A stretch of 64,000 nt of DNA, taken from assembly GCA_047967505.1 (NCBI GenBank), contig CM106538.1; one strand, 5' to 3'. Shown here in pieces: positions 58,511-64,000 of the stretch; the stretch's first letter is position 1; each line of letters begins with the position of its first letter. The notes beneath the pieces were generated by a model. It was not told the origin of the DNA, did no database searches, and worked only from the letters and a program-made list of their open reading frames with translations. Origin of the DNA: Dipteris shenzhenensis. Taxonomy: Eukaryota; Polypodiophyta; Polypodiopsida; Gleicheniales. Made by a program: the position numbers and the translations under genes.

Positions 58511-60883
58511 CTTTACTTGAAATACTTCCCTTTGAATGAATTCGGAACATCCACAGATAATGTAGAGATTACCATAGCTGATGCTAGAGTTAACCTGCTG
58601 AGAGCATTTGCAACTACATTGCGTAGTCCTGGAATGTACTCAATGGTCATGTGAAAGTTAGCTAGAAACTCAACCCAACGTGCTTGTCGAGCGTTCATGA
58701 TTGGCTGAGTAAAGATATACTTTAGAGAGTGATGGTCTGTCTTGACCACCGAGTCGGCTCCCATGAGATAATGTTTCCAAGAGCGATAAGCATGTACAAT
58801 AGCAAGAAACTCCTTATCATAAACTGGGTATCGGGTTTGGATATTAGAGTGTTTATGGCTGTCAAAAGCAATAACTTTGCCTTCTTGCGTCAAGACTGCT
58901 CCTGTAGTGATGTCGGAAGCGTCGGTCATGACCTCAAATGGAAGGTTTGGGTCAGCAATAGCCATAACTGGTGTGGTAGTGAGTGCTTGCTTGAGTTGTT
59001 GGAAACTATACTCTGTCTCGGGAAGCCATTGAAAAACTGTTGTGCTTTTCAATAATTCGGACATAGGAGCTGCGATTTCGGAAAACTGATAGACCTTTGT
59101 ATGGTAGAAGTTTGCCAATCCGAGAAAAAAGCGGACATCATGAACATTCTTAGGAGTAGGCGAGTTTCGGATTACCTCGACCTTCTTGGGATCCACAGAG
59201 ATGCCTTGAGCTGAAATAACATGTCCCAAATATTCGAGTTGGGTCTTGAAGAACTCACTCTTCTCAATGTTGATGTAGAGAGAATTTGCGCGGAGAACTT
59301 CAAAAACTTGGTGAAGATGTTGTTTGTGCTCATGTAGGGATCTGCTGAAAACGAGGATGTCATCGAGGTAAACGGTGACGAACTTATCGAGGAAAGACCT
59401 GAAGATGTCATTCATTAGTGTCATGAATGTGGCCGGGGCATTGTTTAACCCAAAAGGCATGACCAAACATTCATAGTGTCCATACTTTGTTCGAAAAGCT
59501 GTCTTGTACTCATCGCCTTCTCGTATGCGAATTTGATGACAAGTTGAACGAAGATCAATCTTTGAGAATTGTGTTGCGTGTAGAAGTTGATCGAAGAGGT
59601 CATCGATGCGAGGCAATGGATACTTGTTTTTGATAGTGGGCTTGTTGAGGGCTCGGTAGTCGATGCAGAGGCGCATTAACTTATTCTTTTTTTCCACAAG
59701 TAGTACAGGAGATCCGAAAGGGCTGCGACTGGGCCGAATGTGACCTTTGTCGAGTAGTTTGGTCACCTGTCTTTGGATTTCTTCATTTTGAGTGTAAGAA
59801 ACCCGATAAGGAGGTTTCGACGGTGGATTACTTCCGGGAATAAGTTCGATTCGAGGTGGTAACTGCTTTGGCAATTCCTGTGGAAAAATATCCAGGTAGG
59901 GCTGGAAAAAAGGTTGGTTGAGGTATTTAGGAGGATCCTTTGTTGGTGTCTCCTCTACTGCGGTAACCAACAGAAGTGAAGTCTTTACTTGACGTTTACG
60001 AACCCACTTCTTTACTTGTAGGGCAGAGGCAACTGGGGTTGAAGGAGAGTCCCTAGAACTAGTTAGCTTAATAAGTTTTCCCTGGTGGATAAACTGGATA
60101 GTATGGCTGCGAAAACTGATTGATGGATCATAGTCGTAGAGCCATTGTTGTCCAAGTATGACATCGTACCGAGAAAGAGGCATGATGTCGAAGTTCAACT
60201 TGTCCGTATAATGTTGGATGCGAAAAGATAAGTTTTCGATCCTGGTGTCGCACAAGAAGGTAGTTCCATTTGCGAGTTCAATCTGATAGTCCATGAGACT
60301 AGGACTGGTGGTCAACTGAAGTTTGTCGACCATAGAACTAGCTAGGAAGTTATGAGAGCAGTCATTGTCGATGAGGATAGTGACCGTTGTTCCACGAATC
60401 GATCCTTGAACACAAAGTACTTGAGTGGCCAGGGAAGGGTCGGGGTTGCTGGCAAGGCTCAGGTGGATGGTATTTGCCATTCGAACAGCTTTGCCTTTCT
60501 TGTCTTGTGCTGGGGTAGCATCTTCTGTTTGGGAAGTGCTAGGTTCCATATTGGAATTTTGCTTTGGTCGCTTGGGACAATCGAACCATCTATGGTCGCC
60601 TGTACAGATGCTGTACAGATGGTACAAAGTCCTTTTGTGTTGGAGTTGTTCTTCTTGTCAGTGGCCGCACCTTTATGTTGGGGATGACGGTTATGACTTT
60701 GTGAAGAAGAAGAGGCGCGATCCTTGGAGGAGTGCTTCTGTTGGAATCCAGCATACGATTTCTGAGACTTGTGGGGATCTTGAGACTGTCGCTCACCTTG
60801 ATTACCCGAGTTTTTTCGAAACCTGGGGTTATCTTGAGGGCGAGCACCTTTGGCCATAGTAGAGTTCTGTGTTCGATAAGCAT
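58511..60883 (-). pseudogene. Late Gag, protease, RT and RNase H block of F (first in reading order)
   Basis: Minus strand, starting within Gag near 60883 (MAKGARPQDNPRFRKNSGNQ). An 11-bp tandem duplication (60600-60621) shifts the frame inside the zinc knuckle (CTIC followed by displaced sequence). The next 704-codon frame (60627-58513) has a protease site reading [10 protein letters not shown] instead of [10 protein letters not shown]. It also has an RT with YLDDILVFS, a short deletion before ELIPGSNP, and RNase H, ending at SFKGKYFK with a stop created by the junction. The protease change removes the catalytic DSG triad. Confidence 0.88.
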
Positions 60884-61001
60884 GATCAAATGGCCTGCAA
60901 TTTCTTGCCAAATTCACTGCAAATCTGAAAGTATTATGCAATTTGCCTGCAATAGATCCAAAAGCCCCAATTTATAGAGCAAAACTGAGCCAAAAAAGTA
61001 T
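60884..61001. other. Spacer between F and repeat copy 2
   Basis: It is unrecognised. The minus strand has a TATA-like GCTCTATAAATTGGGG near 60970. Confidence 0.35.
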
Positions 61002-61218
61002 GCACAAGAGTGGAGCAAGAAGTGGAAGCCGTCACATCAACTAGTAGAATGAAATGAAAGTACGAAGTACTATAAAAGAGAACCCTAGGACCTAGTGTCC
61101 TAGTGGTACCACTAGTACTAGGTGTCATAAGACAGTACTAGGTGACCTAAGTGCCAATAACGAAAGCTACATGGTACATACCAGGGCCCAGAGAGCATCA
61201 ATACGACTGTGAGAAGAT
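61002..61218 (+). repeat. About 215-bp repeat, copy 2
   Basis: This is a direct copy of 51151-51375 with two short deletions (around 61060 and 61134) and a few substitutions. It keeps the CTAGTGGTACCACTAG palindrome (61100-61115). Sequence homology ends on both sides, so the unit is discrete. Confidence 0.8.
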
Positions 61219-64000
61219 GGCCTACAATTTGTTAGATTGGATTGTGACATGATCAGAGTGAAGCAACTCACCATTACTTTTGGCTCTATATTGATACGAT
61301 CATGAATTTTATTGATTGCCTGGCGGAGATTCAAGAGGCTACAGGTGACCATGGGGTCGAGGATGATTCCGAGTAAACCCTCGGTCCCTCATCAGCTCAT
61401 ACAGGCACAGAGTTTGCTATGATACCACTCCAGGTCGATGCCATCTTGTAGACTGTGACATACCTTCACACAATTTGGGCCTTGCCTAGCTAGAGACTCT
61501 CAAGGTTGGTACTAGAGTCATCTAGACGACTAGCCGAGAGAGGGGTTATCATGGCCTGGTACGCACCTATATCCACATGGTTTGTCAGTTAGGTATTCGG
61601 ATGGACTGCATACCCCCCCTTCTATTCAGGTTTGGATGTCCCATTCGTCCAGGTTTCACTTGATATTATAGGCCGTGGTTGATCTAAAATGAATAGGCAA
61701 TTTAACCAATAGATCAGGGTTGCCACAGTGTTGTAAGGTGAATCTTGTGTTTCATGTTTCTCATTTAAAGCAAATTTTACTCTTGGTGACCAACTAATCG
61801 AGGGTATTGTGATATTGTGCTCCTTAGTTGTTATGCTAGTTAATTGCCTAGGGGGAAAGGTGACTAAGTGTGGTATAGCGGTTCTCTTGGAGGACCTAAC
61901 ATGTTAGGAAAATTCATGAGAGGACAACACTTGGCAAGTGTGGGCAATACATAGGGTCAAGGGGGATGAGTCTATTTGTGTGTGCTCTCAAGCTGAATGC
62001 ATGAGATGTTGATGGAGTTAGGGTCTTGACTTCTCTTTTAAGCCTCTGCCTGTCTGTGTGGATTTACAGCTTGGCACAGGTAGTGGTTTGTATAAGAGTA
62101 CGTAGGTTTAATATTGACAGCAGCCACAGAGAACCCACCAGAAAAGCAAAAAAAAAAGTGGGGGGGGGGTTGATACGACAGTGGTGGAGGGAGCATCAGT
62201 ATGGGCAGGCAGGGCAGGATAGTGTGGGCAGCCAGCCAATGATGGGCTGGGAGTGGATACCATAGGAAGTCGTTCGAGGAGACAGGAAGGAGGCATGCAA
62301 AAGGGGGGCAAGGCAGCCAGGCAGAGATGGAGCAGGAGTTGAGGGAAAAGGAGAGCTAGAGGGGGTGGAAAGCTGCTCTGGGAGCAGTAAGAGCTCATGG
62401 GATGGCTGATGAGGAAGGCACAGGAGGAAGAAAGGAAGCAGCAGAAGAGAAGAGATGGAGGGGGCTGAGATGGGCAGGTGGAAAGGGGGGAGCAAGCTGG
62501 CAGGTTCAGGGAGCTTCAGCCTGACCCCCAAACCACGAGTCATTCCCAAGGTTCTGCTTCAACGATGACATTCCTCATGTTGTCATCTTCAACCTTCTCT
62601 CAAAGAGGGTTGTTTGCCAGAACCATTGGATCAGTGGATGTACCTGAGAAAATAATAATCATGCATTGACTTTACTGAAATGGTAACTACTGAAGAGCAA
62701 GAGGCTTACTGCTTCAATTGACTACGGAACTCTTCATGTCTTCTGCTAGAACAATTGGACGTGAGAACAGGCAATGGTAGGGCACACAGCCCTTGCAGAC
62801 ACCTCAAACTTCATTGAAAAATTCCGGTGCTACCTTTTCTTGATCTGCTCTTGTTGAGGTATGACTTTAGTGAAGAAACGAACTCCATCTGATGAATGGA
62901 TTTGAGATGGCAGATGTGATGGATCGGGGTCCTCTTAAAGGGAGCAGACCTTTTGTTGGGTACAAGTCCTGCTTCTTTGCAACATCCCTGCTCCCTTTGC
63001 CTCTCCCTTGATTAGTCTATTCTAGTACCAATGTGACAGGGATAGAGCCTACTGCTAGCTTGCCCTCCTCACGTACAGCCATAAAACTTCTACTGGCATG
63101 GAACCCTTCCTCATGTAGGAGCTTAACTGAAAGGAAGAGCATAAATTATAGACCTTCTAAAGAGAGTGTTTACTTAATTGCACAGCTGAAGTAGTTGCCT
63201 TGGCCTTGATACCAAGTGCATACAGCTGCATGAATTGCTGTGCCCGATGTCTGATGCGTGTAGGGCTGAAGGGTCTGCTTCTACTGCTGTGGCAGCCCTG
63301 CATGACCTGACTGGTCCAGACCTGCCCCAGACACTGACCTGCATATGCTACTGCTGCTCTATGGCCTGTCCTCACAGGCCCGCACCTATTTCTAGCATCT
63401 GTTTCTGCCAATTGTTAGCACAGAAGTTGTTCTATTGCCGTGTGTGCTTGCAGCCATGTGTGGCCTATGTAGTCCCCAAGGCTGCCTGATCATGGTCATA
63501 TCTCTTACACTATGCTAGGCACCATACTTCCCATCCTATGAATATGGCTCACAACCAGGAAGTGTGCCTCCTAAGCTTTATTTTAGGTACCTAAAAGGAT
63601 GCCACATCATCCTATGTCCTTTGCATGTGACAGATTCTGATAACAACATACCTTTATCGTCAACTAGGGAATTTGTATTCCTGAACTCGATTAACACCAT
63701 GCAGGATTGCATCTTAGTGGTTTTAAATGGAGTAACGACCCAGATGCAGTACTGATTCTATGCATGGTTTGAGATGGTGAACTGTTAATGGGTATCATAA
63801 TTTTACTCTTTATGACAAGTAATAAACACAGATTCACTATTTTCTTGTAAAGTTTTTTGAAAGGCTATGGGATAAATAACTAAAAACAAGAGTATCTCTG
63901 AGTATCTTGATACACACAGGGGTTTTTGATGGACAAGGGAAGTTGTTAGGCATTGGAACCAGTCCTCTACAAATTTGGAAGGAGAATAGCTGTGTAGAGG
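61219..64000. other. Unannotated sequence, possibly FGGY intron
   Basis: No element or exon was recognised. Around 62150-62170 an A-run is followed by a G-run, and 62260-62500 is purine-rich (GGGAGC/GAGGAAG). Open frames at 62108-62549 (minus) follow this bias. A segment near 62560-62660 reads QRGLFARTIGSVDVPEKI in one frame but has no supporting splice context that I can verify. Confidence 0.45.

Larger units (their letters stand above)
55114..60883 (-). mobile_element. Ty3/gypsy chromovirus F, E family, internally duplicated
   Basis: It runs on the minus strand: a 395-bp 3' LTR (55114-55508), polypurine tract, complete pol with chromodomain, and then upstream a second copy of the RT/RNase H block fused to late Gag and protease. 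The right end stops inside Gag near 60883 without a 5' LTR. It lies in the gag region of G with left flank GCAAA. The protein is nearly the same as E, so E and F form a large inverted repeat. Confidence 0.9.

Noticed and set aside
51151-61218. Treating the 215-225 bp repeats as LTRs of copia G
   Set aside because: There is no polypurine tract between G's stop and the repeat, no primer site beside the right copy, and the TATA-like site points the other way. I left it as an unassigned repeat.
61411-61425. Minus-strand TGGTATCATAGC resembling a tRNA-Met primer site
   Set aside because: No LTR end (CA then primer site) lies next to it and no downstream gag matches, so it is not annotated as an element start.
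62560-62665. Possible later FGGY exon (frame with ARTIGSVDVPEKI)
   Set aside because: It does not match any FGGY segment that I can place, and no clear acceptor and donor pair supports it.

Overview
The window looks like a repeat-dominated intergenic and intronic stretch of a large plant nuclear genome. A gymnosperm is my best guess. The reasons are extreme retrotransposon density with old decayed Ty1/copia and Ty3/gypsy copies, plant-type primer-binding sites complementary to initiator tRNA-Met, telobox-like motifs inside LTRs, and only one recognisable host exon in 64 kb. No bacterial or phage features, CRISPR, rRNA or tRNA genes were recognised. The species assignment is inference.

Layout. 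Positions 1-14.6 kb hold no intact gene. They contain a purine-rich block, microsatellites, many local tandem duplications (periods about 32, 39, 45, 51, 59, 87, 201 and 276-287 bp), a short copia fragment (4444-4534) and a decayed coiled-coil coding region (10861-12504). A decayed minus-strand gene of an uncharacterised, probably transposon-linked family lies at 14658-15826. Copia element A (15849-28632, +) starts next to it, and A is itself split by copia element B (18494-25757, +), which has a perfect AAGAT target duplication. Thirty-seven bases after A come C (28670-32392, -; a deleted B-family copy) and D (32393-34773, -; a short element coding only for Gag), D having landed in C's 5' LTR.

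Positions 34.8-37.2 kb show nothing recognisable. At 37290-37350 there is a 61-nt exon that matches the start of plant FGGY-family carbohydrate kinases and ends at a consensus 5' splice site. No second exon was recognised downstream, so 37.35-64 kb may all be one very long first intron. That span holds chromovirus E (about 39.8-45.6 kb, +, with an extra proline-rich ORF before gag), a LINE RT scrap (46345-46451), a mosaic gypsy element H (46452-51062, +), a decayed copia element G (51486-55113, -) and chromovirus F (55114 to about 60883, -; same family as E, with an internal duplication of RT and RNase H). A 215-225 bp repeat flanks the G/F block in direct orientation. Positions 61.2-64 kb are unannotated sequence.

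The retroelement genes share one logic: Gag forms the particle, protease cuts the polyprotein, RT/RNase H copies RNA primed by tRNA-Met, and integrase inserts the DNA. In E and F a C-terminal chromodomain probably steers insertion. Every autonomous copy here carries at least one stop, frameshift, deletion or catalytic lesion, so I see no fully intact element. The most unusual items are the split FGGY gene, the Gag-only element D, the upstream ORF of E, the duplicated RT block in F and the mismatched ends of H.
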